Of a stretch of DNA of 50,690 nucleotides, positions 1-7,711 are shown piece after piece. Source of the stretch: a virus; the IMG/VR virus record IMGVR_UViG_3300025701_000018, positions 1 through 50,690 of that record; one strand, written 5' to 3'. Within the stretch, counting starts at the first letter, position 1; every line of letters starts with the position of its first letter. The notes below the pieces were generated by a model. That model saw only the letters and a list, made by a program, of their open reading frames with translations. It did no database searches and was not told the DNA's origin. The translations under genes were made by a program, and so were the position numbers.

Positions 1-246
1 ATTGTTGTTGTTATCAATCTGGAATAGCGGATCGCCGAATGTATCTGCTAAATCTCTCTGCGAAGTAAGCAAGTAAGGTTTACCTGCATTAGCTTTTAAT
101 GTTCCTTGTGCGGTTCCTGTTCCAGCTGCGTTTGTCTTATTGCTTGCAGATGCAACAAAAACCATTGGTACTGTACCTGGTTCAGCTGGAGTGTAGAAAC
201 TCTCGTCAATTACGCTAACCTGTACGCCTGGTGATGTCAATGCCAT
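1..246 (-). CDS. 18: Tail sheath protein gp18, N-terminal 82 residues (runs off the left edge)
   Basis: Contractile tail sheath subunit, which polymerises around the tail tube and contracts on infection. Translating the minus strand from the ATG at 244-246 gives an open frame to the window edge. It begins MALTSPGVQVSVIDESFY and later carries KPYLLTSQRDLADTFGDPLF, the hallmark N-terminus of T4-like sheath proteins from marine phages. A good Shine-Dalgarno (AGGAG) lies upstream, and a late-type CTAAATA element sits about 35 bases upstream of the start. The C-terminal part of the gene is outside the window. The assignment is by recognition of the N-terminal sequence. Confidence 0.93.
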   Translation of the reverse strand, partial: MALTSPGVQVSVIDESFYTPAEPGTVPMVFVASASNKTNAAGTGTAQGTLKANAGKPYLLTSQRDLADTFGDPLFQIDNNNN

Positions 247-278
247 ATCGTTTTCTCCTATTGGATTGTTATTGTTAG

Positions 279-285
279 TATTTAG
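279..285 (-). promoter_or_regulatory. Late promoter element CTAAATA for the tail sheath gene
   Basis: The minus strand reads GCTAAATAC about 33 bases upstream of the sheath ATG. It matches the short AT-rich late promoter of T4-like phages (T4 TATAAATA; cyanophage variants NATAAATA and CTAAATA). No -35 element is expected for this class. Confidence 0.6.
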
Positions 286-353
286 CATACTACGATAAAT
301 TTATACGAGTTATAGCGGTATAAAAGGGGCCGAAAAGGTGAGGTAAATACAAT

Positions 354-689
354 ATGAGACCATTATGCAAGTGCGGCCAGCGTCCTGCGGCTATAAACTA
401 TAAAAAAGAGGGCAAAGTTTATTATCGTAAACTATGCGAACGCTGTTTACGTAATGGGGTTAGCCACGGAGTACCTAAATGGAAACAACGTGGCTATGTC
501 AAGAAAGACTTTTGTGAGAAGTGCAATTTTAAAAGTAAACACATTGAGCAATTCAATGTGTTTCACATAGATGGAGATCTAAATAATTGCAGTCCTATGA
601 ACTTAAAAACTATCTGTGCAAACTGTCAACGTACTCTACAAAAAGAAGGAGTGCGGTGGAAACAGGGAGACTTAGTTCCTGACTTCTAA
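354..689 (+). CDS. Small HNH-like zinc-binding protein, possibly degenerate
   Basis: A 111-residue basic protein rich in paired cysteines: CKC near the N-terminus, CERC, CEKC and a final CANC. The segment FHIDGDLNNCSPMNL has the H...N layout of an HNH nuclease core. Two positions are unusual. The residue before the core histidine is F instead of D or H, and the last ligand position after CANC is Q instead of H or N. It may therefore bind zinc and DNA without cutting. Marine T4-like phages carry close relatives ending in a similar QGDLVPDF tail, near terminase and sheath genes. It is transcribed divergently from the sheath, with SD-like GAGG about 10 bases upstream of the ATG. Its last 18 bases overlap the end of the convergent kinase gene. 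Confidence 0.6.
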   Translation: MRPLCKCGQRPAAINYKKEGKVYYRKLCERCLRNGVSHGVPKWKQRGYVKKDFCEKCNFKSKHIEQFNVFHIDGDLNNCSPMNLKTICANCQRTLQKEGVRWKQGDLVPDF

Positions 690-1181
690 GTAACTCATTA
701 ATTGATCTAAATTAAACTTTAAGTCTTCCAGTGTACCGTTGTTGTCAATTGTAAAGTTAGCCATCCATTGTTCTAAACTCATCGAGTCTTTAGATTCGAC
801 CTCTAAGTGCATACTGCGATCAACCCAAATACAGTAATCAAATACACCAGTATTTTGCATTGCAAAGAATTCACGCTTGTTGCGCAGCCCACAATAAATA
901 TCATAGGCTTCAAACATCTCTCTACCTAAAGTCGCTGCATCAGGTACATTATAATCGCAGATAGCATTATACCATTCTGCTCTGTGATTATGCCTATCAG
1001 CGTAACACTCTTCCTCATTAGCATATCCATACTTGTCCTTTAGATCATTGTATATAAATTGTTTACTGCAAAACTTGCTGCTGCTTTCAAAAGTATATCC
1101 ATAGCAGTCACGAAGCATTTCGCACACAGTATCTTTGCCATGGCGGCCATGCCCTATTACTAGTAACTTGGGTTTACTCAT
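672..1181 (-). CDS. P-loop deoxynucleoside monophosphate kinase-like protein (T4 gp1-like)
   Basis: Probable (d)NMP kinase, phosphorylating nucleoside monophosphates for phage DNA synthesis. The N-terminus has a short beta strand followed by the Walker A loop GHGRHGKDT (about residues 10-18), resembling GVKRSGKDT of T4 gp1. There is a second charged helix with YADRHNHRAEWY, and a late beta strand YCIWVDRS that fits the Walker B or lid region of this fold. The 169-residue length is shorter than T4 gp1 (about 240), so a lid or substrate segment may be missing. The ATG at 1181 is preceded by AGGAG. The sequence supports the P-loop fold well; the exact substrate is inferred. Confidence 0.6.
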   Translation of the reverse strand: MSKPKLLVIGHGRHGKDTVCEMLRDCYGYTFESSSKFCSKQFIYNDLKDKYGYANEEECYADRHNHRAEWYNAICDYNVPDAATLGREMFEAYDIYCGLRNKREFFAMQNTGVFDYCIWVDRSMHLEVESKDSMSLEQWMANFTIDNNGTLEDLKFNLDQLMSYLEVRN

Positions 1182-1237
1182 ATGAATCTCCTAACATTTA
1201 AATATATTATACATTAAAAGCTAGGTAGTGTCAACCG

Positions 1238-1486
1238 TTAATCGTAGTGACCGCCTAGTACAGCAACACGGTTTATATCATTTTGATAAACTTGTTCTTC
1301 ACGTTCTGCATACGCTTGATCAAAGCCTTGTTCGTGGATATACATTTCGTTATTACCCCAAAGTCTTTTAAAATATGAATTGTAGGTTTTTTCGACATCT
1401 TCATCGGACCAACTTATATCAATAAGTTTTCCTTTGATTATCCAATTAAGTCTATTGGCTTCTTTACGCACATATGGTGAACACAT
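1238..1486 (-). CDS. Small unknown phage protein, 82 residues
   Basis: I do not recognise this protein. It begins MCSPYVRKEANRLNW, is rich in aromatic and charged residues and has no evident membrane segment or signal peptide. A strong SD (AAGGAG) lies 6-7 bases before the ATG, and a GTAAATACA sequence upstream could be a weak late promoter. It lies between gp13 and the kinase-like gene on the same strand, separated from gp13 by a hairpin. The start and reading frame look real; no function can be assigned. Confidence 0.55.
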   Translation of the reverse strand: MCSPYVRKEANRLNWIIKGKLIDISWSDEDVEKTYNSYFKRLWGNNEMYIHEQGFDQAYAEREEQVYQNDINRVAVLGGHYD

Positions 1487-1558
1487 TAGCTTCTCCTTGT
1501 TACATACTGTATTTACAATATAACAAGATGTTGGCGCTAACGTTGGTGGTTTTAAGTC

Positions 1559-1596
1559 ATTGAAATCATTAGATTATTTTCTTCAATGATTTCAAT
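1559..1596 (-). terminator. 12-bp perfect inverted repeat just after the gp13 stop
   Basis: Arms ATTGAAATCATT (1559-1570) and AATGATTTCAAT (1585-1596) pair perfectly around a 14-base loop. The repeat begins four bases after the gp13 stop codon (minus strand) and precedes the next minus-strand gene. There is no clear U-tract, so it may be a weak terminator or an RNA-processing or stability hairpin. Confidence 0.5.
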
Positions 1597-1599
1597 AAG

Positions 1600-2574
1600 T
1601 TAGCCAATTGAAAAACTATAACCTGTGCCGCCGGCCATAGCCATTGCTACTTCATTTTCAAGTTTTTCTATTTCTTGTTGTGCTTCAGATTTTAAACTAG
1701 ACCCATTCAAACTTGTGCCGCCTTGTGGTCCTGCAATAGTAGCAAATTTTTCTCTTGCTTCGCCTAGCATATATTTGCAAGTTGCAAGAGTATAATCTTT
1801 AATCCATTGTTCTGACATATAATCACTTAACAATTGCTCATCTGGACGATAATTATACGCCATTAACATAATTGTCTCTTCTGACCTTGGTCGTTGTAAC
1901 AATGTAAGTTTTTTTGTACTAGCATTCCAAGTAAACTCAATAAATCCACCAAACATTCTGCCAACAAGTTCTTGATATTGACTAAACATATCATATGTTG
2001 CTAGTCCTCCCATGTTACTACTTGATAGTAAGTATGCGTTTGTGTATGCTAAACTAAACGGATCAAATAAACTGCCGCCGCCATTCGCGCTACTAGTATA
2101 AAGACTAACATTAACTATGTCGTTTAAATTTAAGGGAGTAGAAAATATAATACTACGTGTGCCGTTGTCCGTAGTATATGCAGTTGTTGCAACGTTATTT
2201 ACATTCACTACAATTGTATTGACTGCGCTAATATTATAGTTTATATTAAACATTGCTTGTGATGCAGCAGCAGTAAACGATTGAGTAAATATCGGGCCGC
2301 CTGATGCTGATGTACTTGGGCGTGATCCAATACTTCTACGAAAAATCTGGCGAACTTCTATAACTTCATTTCCTAAAATATATTCATTTTGATCTGGAAC
2401 TGTCTTTAAAAACAGATAACTTTCTTCAACTGAGTTATCACTCCGCTGTCTAAATCTAGACAGTGCTTTTTTTAATGCAGTTTCGTAATGAATAGGATCG
2501 AGTTCAACGTCAACCATACCCCCGCCTAGCAGCGTGTTTACATAATCATATACTTCTTGTTTTGTAGTTGTCAT
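1600..2574 (-). CDS. 13: Neck (head completion) protein gp13
   Basis: Forms part of the neck joining the DNA-filled head to the tail. The order of motifs matches T4 gp13: an N-terminal helical part with MVDVELDPIHYETALKKAL (T4 has INVELTP.. at this place), a strand region ending EVRQIFRRSIGS, a later QWIKDYTLATCKYMLGEAR helix, GGTSLNG, a charged helix, and a C-terminus ending in ...SIG (T4 ends ILVG). Its 324 residues compare with 309 in T4. Residues about 93-166 look like an insertion with a different character: Asn/Thr/Val-rich beta sequence containing MFNINYN, VVNVNN and AYTTDNGT, resembling a fibre-type module. It is divergent from gp14, with SD GGAG and a late ATAAATA element upstream. 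Confidence 0.78.
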   Translation of the reverse strand: MTTTKQEVYDYVNTLLGGGMVDVELDPIHYETALKKALSRFRQRSDNSVEESYLFLKTVPDQNEYILGNEVIEVRQIFRRSIGSRPSTSASGGPIFTQSFTAAASQAMFNINYNISAVNTIVVNVNNVATTAYTTDNGTRSIIFSTPLNLNDIVNVSLYTSSANGGGSLFDPFSLAYTNAYLLSSSNMGGLATYDMFSQYQELVGRMFGGFIEFTWNASTKKLTLLQRPRSEETIMLMAYNYRPDEQLLSDYMSEQWIKDYTLATCKYMLGEAREKFATIAGPQGGTSLNGSSLKSEAQQEIEKLENEVAMAMAGGTGYSFSIG

Positions 2575-2593
2575 TATAAAGTGTCTCCATTAG

Positions 2594-2600
2594 TATTTAT
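2594..2600 (-). promoter_or_regulatory. Late promoter element ATAAATA for gp13
   Basis: The minus strand reads CGATAAATACTAATGGAGACAC, with ATAAATA about 20 bases before the gp13 ATG and the SD GGAG between them. It matches the T4-type late promoter consensus. Confidence 0.65.
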
Positions 2601-2624
2601 CGTTACTGTCCAAAGACGCTAAAT

Positions 2625-3767
2625 ATGTATATGCCAAGATTAAGTTTATACAAACCGCAAAAAGGTAACGATTATCACTTTATAGACAAACAAGTCTATG
2701 AGATGTTTACAGTTGGCGGCACAGACATTAACATACACAAGTTCCTAGGAGCAGAGAATCCTAGTGACGCAGACGCAACAGCTGATCAACCTCAATACGA
2801 TGCTGTTAAGGAAACAAACATACAAGATTTGTTATTCCTTGAAAACAGAGATCGCAAGTATGATCCGGATGTATACACAATGCGTGGAATATATAATGTT
2901 CAAGATCTCGACTTTAATTTAAGTCAGTTTGGATTGTTCCTAAGTAATGACACACTGATGCTAACAATACATATTAATAGTAGTGTTAAAACAATCGGAC
3001 GAAAAATTATAGCGGGCGATGTAGTTGAATTGCCTCATTTAAAGGATGAGTACGCACTAAATGATTATAGTGTTGCACTTAAACGTTTTTACGTAGTAGA
3101 AGATGTTAATCGTGCAGCAGAAGGATTTAGTCAAACTTGGTATCCGCATTTATATCGTTTAAAACTTAAACAAATATATGACGGTCAAGAATTTAAAGAA
3201 ATACTCGACTTGCCTGCAGAAGAAGATGCGCCAGGTGGGAATACACTTCGTGACTTGCTTTCAACATACGATAAAGAAATGCAAATTAACAATGCCGTAG
3301 TTGCACAAGCAGAATCAGATGCTCCTAAAAGCGGTTATAACACAAGTCATTATTTTAGTTTACAACTAGATGCAAACGGAAATACCGAATTAGTAGATAC
3401 CAACAGCGACGATGTGCCAGACACTATGCAAACTCCAGACCGCGAAGGTTATAACGGTTATTTATTAGGAGACGGAATTCCAACTAATGGCGAAGTATTT
3501 GGATTTGGTATTGCATTTGCGCCAGGTCCAGAAACAGGTGATTTCTTTTTACGTACAGATTTTTCACCAAATAGATTATTTAGATATGACGGCGCACGAT
3601 GGGTAAAGCAAAAAGATAATGTAAGAATGACATTAACAAATACAAATACCCGTGCAACACAAAAAGGTACATTTGTTAACAATAGCAATACTAATACAAT
3701 TGGTGGTGTTACAACAACAGAACGTCAAAGTTTGTCCCAAGCACTTAAACCAAAGGCAGATAATTAA
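2625..3767 (+). CDS. 14: Neck protein gp14
   Basis: Neck/connector component of marine T4-like phages. After MPRLSLYKPQKG come conserved blocks NIQDLLFLENRDRKYDPDVY (about 65-84), NVQDLDFNLSQFGLFL (91-106), DVVELPHLKDEYALNDYSV (132-150), ALKRFYVVEDVNRAAEGFSQ (151-170) and TWYPHLYRLK. The C-terminal third (about 230-380) is a Gly/Asn/Thr-rich structural extension with a GDFFLRTDFSPNRLFRYDG module. Start choice is uncertain: ATGs at 2625 and 2631 both fit and neither has a clear SD. The ATG at 2631 gives the N-terminus usual for this family. A CTAAATA element at 2619-2625 overlaps the start. It is the first gene of a plus-strand operon whose next two junctions are 1-base overlaps. Confidence 0.77.
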   Translation: MYMPRLSLYKPQKGNDYHFIDKQVYEMFTVGGTDINIHKFLGAENPSDADATADQPQYDAVKETNIQDLLFLENRDRKYDPDVYTMRGIYNVQDLDFNLSQFGLFLSNDTLMLTIHINSSVKTIGRKIIAGDVVELPHLKDEYALNDYSVALKRFYVVEDVNRAAEGFSQTWYPHLYRLKLKQIYDGQEFKEILDLPAEEDAPGGNTLRDLLSTYDKEMQINNAVVAQAESDAPKSGYNTSHYFSLQLDANGNTELVDTNSDDVPDTMQTPDREGYNGYLLGDGIPTNGEVFGFGIAFAPGPETGDFFLRTDFSPNRLFRYDGARWVKQKDNVRMTLTNTNTRATQKGTFVNNSNTNTIGGVTTTERQSLSQALKPKADN

Positions 3768-4792
3768 TGCAATATAAAGATATAAAATTAGTAGAAACCG
3801 CCAAACCTTTGATATTATGTAGGTCACTAAAACGTGCTGCACGTGAACAACGTCCGAACGGATTAAAACTTGCACGAACTGCAATGGAAAAATATCTATT
3901 AGATTTTCCTGAAGATCGCGAATATTTAGAGAATTGTTTTGCCGGTGCCGGTAGTGCCGGAACAGCGACTACAGGTGACGGTCCAGGTGCCGGAATAGAA
4001 GGACCGGGTATTGCTGCTGGTGGTACTGGAGACGGAGTTGCATCAGGCAAGGACGGCGACGATCTAGGTAACAACGATGACGGCAACGGAAGAAGTGATC
4101 AGGATTCTAATTCAGACTCTACTGCTGCCGGGGACGGTGATGCAGATAATAGCGGAACAACCGACGGTAATGCAGATAACGCAACTGCTTTAAAGGCAAG
4201 TGCTGACGAATTAGAGCGGTTGTTAAATGCAGAAGATTGGCAAGGTGCCAAAGACCTTATTGATGGTGATCCTAAATTACAAGAATTAGTTCCTGACAAT
4301 ATTATAACAGACTTAGATGCAGTTATAAAAGCAGAAGCTGAGGCTGTAGAATCAGACAGATTAGCAGACGAAGCAGAAAAAGCAAAAGAAGAAGCCGAAG
4401 CAAGAGCTGAACAAGATAGAGCAGATCAAGAGGCTAAAAATGCTGTAGAGGCTGCTGCTGAGGAACAACGATTAGCTGACGAGGAACAACGATTAGCTGA
4501 CGAGGCTAGACAAAAACGAATAGATGCAGCACAAGCTGAGGCTGCCAGAATAGAAGCACAGCAGATTGCCGACGCTGCAGAAGATAAACGTCTTGCTGAC
4601 AAAGCAGAAGCTGATAGAAAAGCAGCTAAAAAACTAGAAGATGAAAAACAACGTATAGCCGATGAAGCAGAAGATGCTCGAGAAAAAGCAGCCGAAGAGC
4701 CAGCACCTGCTCCTTCAATTGAGCCAGTTGTGCCAGCACCGTCAGGGCCTGGGGTAGATATTCCATTAATACCATGGAATGTGGAGGAATAA
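3767..4792 (+). CDS. Acidic low-complexity / coiled-coil virion-region protein
   Basis: 341 residues, not recognised as a named family. There are three zones. The N-terminal domain (1-60) begins MQYKDIKLVE. A Gly/Asp/Asn-rich disordered zone covers about 61-150. A long Ala/Glu/Asp/Lys-rich helical zone (about 150-310) should form a coiled coil, followed by a Pro-rich tail. A perfect 21-bp tandem repeat near 4461-4502 duplicates EEQRLAD. The start overlaps the gp14 stop by one base (TAATG), so it is translationally linked. The next gene starts with a similar sequence (MRYKDIKKII), suggesting shared ancestry or a shared docking peptide. The position between gp14 and gp15 suggests a neck, tail-completion or scaffold role, which is inference. 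Confidence 0.6.
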   Translation: MQYKDIKLVETAKPLILCRSLKRAAREQRPNGLKLARTAMEKYLLDFPEDREYLENCFAGAGSAGTATTGDGPGAGIEGPGIAAGGTGDGVASGKDGDDLGNNDDGNGRSDQDSNSDSTAAGDGDADNSGTTDGNADNATALKASADELERLLNAEDWQGAKDLIDGDPKLQELVPDNIITDLDAVIKAEAEAVESDRLADEAEKAKEEAEARAEQDRADQEAKNAVEAAAEEQRLADEEQRLADEARQKRIDAAQAEAARIEAQQIADAAEDKRLADKAEADRKAAKKLEDEKQRIADEAEDAREKAAEEPAPAPSIEPVVPAPSGPGVDIPLIPWNVEE

Positions 4793-5769
4793 TGAGATAT
4801 AAAGATATAAAAAAAATAATAGTACGTGAAGAAAATAAAGAGTTACCTACAAAAGATGCATATATTGTCCTAGTACGGTTTACAGATGATTCACAAATAC
4901 GTATTGGTCCTATTCCGGTAGATGTTCTTACAAGTACTGATTTTAGAGAAAAATTAATAGCTAGACTCAAACTATCGTATAATGAATTAATTGTTTCAAG
5001 GTTTTACATTGAAGGTGAGCCAGGTTCTAAATACCCGTTTGATGTATTAAAGAGAGACGAAATTGCCGATCCTGACGATGTCGATGCTGTACCAGATTTT
5101 AGTGACGACAATAGTGACACATCAGATATTGGCGAAATTGAGCCTCAAGACGGTGACGCAACTTCCAGCGATGACGACAAACAAGAATTTCCTGTACAAA
5201 CTGGATCTTTTGTTGCAACAACAGCTGATCAAGCTGAACGGCACAACGCCTGGGCCGATAGAGTTGATAAGGATCGAGATAATAAACACGACGAAACTGG
5301 CAAAGAAGTAACGCGAATGAACGATCAGGGCAAGCTTGTAGATGCTGACGGCAATATATTAGATACTCCGTATAATAACATCAATATTCCGACGTATGAC
5401 CCTAGTGAGTTTGGCGGAGGTAGCGAAGGTGAAGAAGGTGAAGGCGGTGAAGAAGGCATTGAAGGTACTTCGGAAATTGTATCTGATTTGTTTGATGCAA
5501 TGCGCGGACTCGGAACCGGCGAAACTAAATTAATTAATGCACTAAAGCAAATTAAATCATCAGTTCATTTAAATCAAGTAATAAAGATGTACCGAGAAAC
5601 ACATAATAGTAGTATGCCTAATGATATAATAAATGAATTTTTCTATGACCTAGGAAAAAATACACCAAATGTTATAAAAGAAGTTAACGAAATAATGGTT
5701 CCGTTAGGTTGGAAATTAATAGGTATGCGATTCTCGACCCTTAGATGGGAAAAAGTAGGTAACGAATAA
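4792..5769 (+). CDS. Acidic structural-region protein with annexin-like C-terminal helical motif
   Basis: 325 residues from the ATG at 4792, chosen because it overlaps the previous stop (TAATG) and has SD GGAGG 5 bases upstream; an in-frame ATG at 4774 would add six residues but lies before the SD. The N-terminus MRYKDIKKII resembles the preceding protein. Residues 1-90 look like a compact alpha/beta domain, about 91-225 are strongly acidic and probably disordered, and 226-325 are helical. Residues 233-250 (LFDAMRGLGTGETKLINA), followed by LNQVIKMYRETH and NDIINEF, have the layout of an annexin-type repeat (A-GLGT-E--L...). No function is established. The operon position between gp14 and gp15 suggests a virion or assembly role. 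Confidence 0.6.
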   Translation: MRYKDIKKIIVREENKELPTKDAYIVLVRFTDDSQIRIGPIPVDVLTSTDFREKLIARLKLSYNELIVSRFYIEGEPGSKYPFDVLKRDEIADPDDVDAVPDFSDDNSDTSDIGEIEPQDGDATSSDDDKQEFPVQTGSFVATTADQAERHNAWADRVDKDRDNKHDETGKEVTRMNDQGKLVDADGNILDTPYNNINIPTYDPSEFGGGSEGEEGEGGEEGIEGTSEIVSDLFDAMRGLGTGETKLINALKQIKSSVHLNQVIKMYRETHNSSMPNDIINEFFYDLGKNTPNVIKEVNEIMVPLGWKLIGMRFSTLRWEKVGNE

Positions 5770-7250
5770 TGCAACATTTTTATGATGGCCAAATACGCAG
5801 ATACATAACACAAATGGTACGTCTAATGAGTAACTTTAGTTACAAAGACGGCAAAGGAGCTCTTACACAGATTCCAGTAATGTATGGCGATTTGACTCGT
5901 CAAGTTGCAAATATTATTAGAGAAAATAGTGAAAATAAAATTCCAAGTGCACCTAGGATGGCAGTATACATAACTGGTCTTGAACTTGACGCGGCACGAC
6001 TAAGCGATAGTAGTTATATTAACAAAGTTAATATTAGAGAACGTGCATACGATGCTGACGGTAACGAATATTTAAACACCGAAGGTAAAAACTATACAGT
6101 TGAAAGACTAATGCCTACTCCGTACACATTAAATGTCAATGTTGATATCTGGAGTTCAAACACTGATCAAAAATTACAAATTCTAGAACAAATATTAATG
6201 TTGTTTAACCCAAGTTTAGAAATACAAACAACTGATAATTATATTGACTGGACTAGTTTAAGTGTAGTGCATCAAACAGGTATTACTTTTAGTAGTAGGT
6301 CTATTCCTACTGGAACTGAAAGTGATATTGACATTGCTACAATTTCGTTTACTACTCCAATATATATTAGTCCACCTGTTAAAGTTAAACGATTAGGTGT
6401 AATTACCCAAGTTATACAAAGTATATTCAATGAAAGTCAAGGCACAATTGATTTAGACTTATCAAGAGCAGGCAGGTATTCATCAGATACTCCACAAGCC
6501 GACATTACAACTAAGATAGAATCTGTTGATAATTTTGGTAATATTACCGGAATCGAAGAACAAAATACAAACAAAGATACAAGTATCACTAGTGTTGATA
6601 CTCCGATAGTTACTTCACACGATAATTATGGCCTATTAGTAATGGGCACAACTGCTAAACTAGTACATAAAGGTGTAGTTGGTTCAGAAACATGGACAGG
6701 TTATTTAAAATCAATGCCGTTTGAATTTAGTTCAGGTGTTACTGAATTAAGATTATCTAGGGAAGATTTAACAAATGATATTGTAGGCACTGTTGTAGTT
6801 AATTCAATTGATCCTTACGAATTAGCAATTGTTTGGGACACTGACACAATGCCTGCAGATACAATCATGCACGGTCCTAATGGTGATAGAAATAAAATTG
6901 ATTATATTATTAATCCTTATAAAACTAACCCTACTGATTTAAAATCAAGCAATCCGCGCATACTAATACTAGACAGTATAAATGATGGCGCAAGTGTGCA
7001 AGATTCGTCATATGACGGTCCTGATGCTTGGAAAAATACTGATGGCACTGATTTTGTAGCAAGTGTTAATGACATCATTGAATGGGACGGTACTAATTGG
7101 AGTATAGTATTTGATGCTAGCACTGATGATAGTACTATTGTTTACACATCTAATCTTAATACAGGTAAACAATACAAATATGAAAACAATGAATGGGTAC
7201 TAGCATACGATGGTGAGTATCCAAGAGGCACCTGGAGATTAGCATACTAA
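5769..7250 (+). CDS. 15: Tail sheath stabiliser / tail completion protein gp15
   Basis: In T4, gp15 caps the proximal tail and binds the sheath and the neck. The N-terminal half matches that family: HFYDGQIRRYITQMVRLMSN (T4 begins with FYNSSFRRYATLMGDLFSN), then LTQIPVMYGD, a TPYTLNVNVDIWSSNTDQK strand-helix, QILEQILMLFNPSLEIQ and a late YISPPVKVKR that parallels MYPPV in T4. At 493 residues it is far longer than T4 gp15 (about 270). The extra C-terminal half is beta-rich structural sequence with IIEWDGTNWSIVF and YKYENNEWVLAYDG modules like those in the fibres. It starts by a 1-base overlap (TAATG) with the previous gene. Confidence 0.75.
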   Translation: MQHFYDGQIRRYITQMVRLMSNFSYKDGKGALTQIPVMYGDLTRQVANIIRENSENKIPSAPRMAVYITGLELDAARLSDSSYINKVNIRERAYDADGNEYLNTEGKNYTVERLMPTPYTLNVNVDIWSSNTDQKLQILEQILMLFNPSLEIQTTDNYIDWTSLSVVHQTGITFSSRSIPTGTESDIDIATISFTTPIYISPPVKVKRLGVITQVIQSIFNESQGTIDLDLSRAGRYSSDTPQADITTKIESVDNFGNITGIEEQNTNKDTSITSVDTPIVTSHDNYGLLVMGTTAKLVHKGVVGSETWTGYLKSMPFEFSSGVTELRLSREDLTNDIVGTVVVNSIDPYELAIVWDTDTMPADTIMHGPNGDRNKIDYIINPYKTNPTDLKSSNPRILILDSINDGASVQDSSYDGPDAWKNTDGTDFVASVNDIIEWDGTNWSIVFDASTDDSTIVYTSNLNTGKQYKYENNEWVLAYDGEYPRGTWRLAY

Positions 7251-7263
7251 GATAATTATTAGT

Positions 7264-7701
7264 ATGAAGGAAACAAATATTATTTGTAGTGGTGCTATTG
7301 TCTATGCCCAAAGTACTAAACGCTTTTTATTCTTACACAGAGTAAAAGGTCGTGCTGGTAATTTGTGGGGATTAGTAGGTGGCACTAACGAAGGTACCGA
7401 AACGCCTTGGGAAGGTCTAAAACGTGAAATCTTTGAAGAGATTGGCGAAATCTCAATTAAGAAAACCATGCCCTTAGAAACATTTATTAGCAATGACAGT
7501 CGCTTTCATTTCCATACATACTTATGTGTTGTGGGACAAGAATTTATACCAACATTAAATGATGAACATAACGGTTATGCCTGGTGTAGTTTTGGCAAAT
7601 GGCCAAAGCCTCTACATCATGGGCTAAGTAACACATTACAAAAAAAAGTTAATTTACAAAAACTTGAAACTGTGTTTAAAGTTATAGACTTATTAGATTA
7701 G
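7264..7701 (+). CDS. Nudix hydrolase
   Basis: Hydrolyses a nucleoside diphosphate linked to another moiety (X), with Mg2+ or Mn2+. The full Nudix box is present at about residues 40-62: G40, E46, R54-E55, E58-E59 and G61, fitting GX5EX7REUXEEXG. Upstream are the usual strand elements (GAIVYAQ and RFLFLHR) and WGLVGG. T4-like phages encode related enzymes (NudE-like), thought to act on ADP-ribose, Ap3A or similar signals or RNA caps. The 145-residue length fits a single-domain enzyme. It lies 13 bases after gp15 in the same operon, with no strong SD. Substrate is unknown. Confidence 0.85.
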   Translation: MKETNIICSGAIVYAQSTKRFLFLHRVKGRAGNLWGLVGGTNEGTETPWEGLKREIFEEIGEISIKKTMPLETFISNDSRFHFHTYLCVVGQEFIPTLNDEHNGYAWCSFGKWPKPLHHGLSNTLQKKVNLQKLETVFKVIDLLD

Positions 7702-7711
7702 AGAATATTAA

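Noticed and set aside
3458-4086. Overlapping minus-strand open frames opposite gp14 and the coiled-coil gene
   Set aside because: They are low-complexity antisense shadows of well-supported plus-strand genes linked by TAATG junctions, with no SD or family resemblance.
4774-4791. Upstream in-frame ATG giving six extra residues (MECGGI) to the annexin-like protein
   Set aside because: The SD GGAGG lies after this ATG and correctly spaced for the ATG at 4792, which also overlaps the previous stop.
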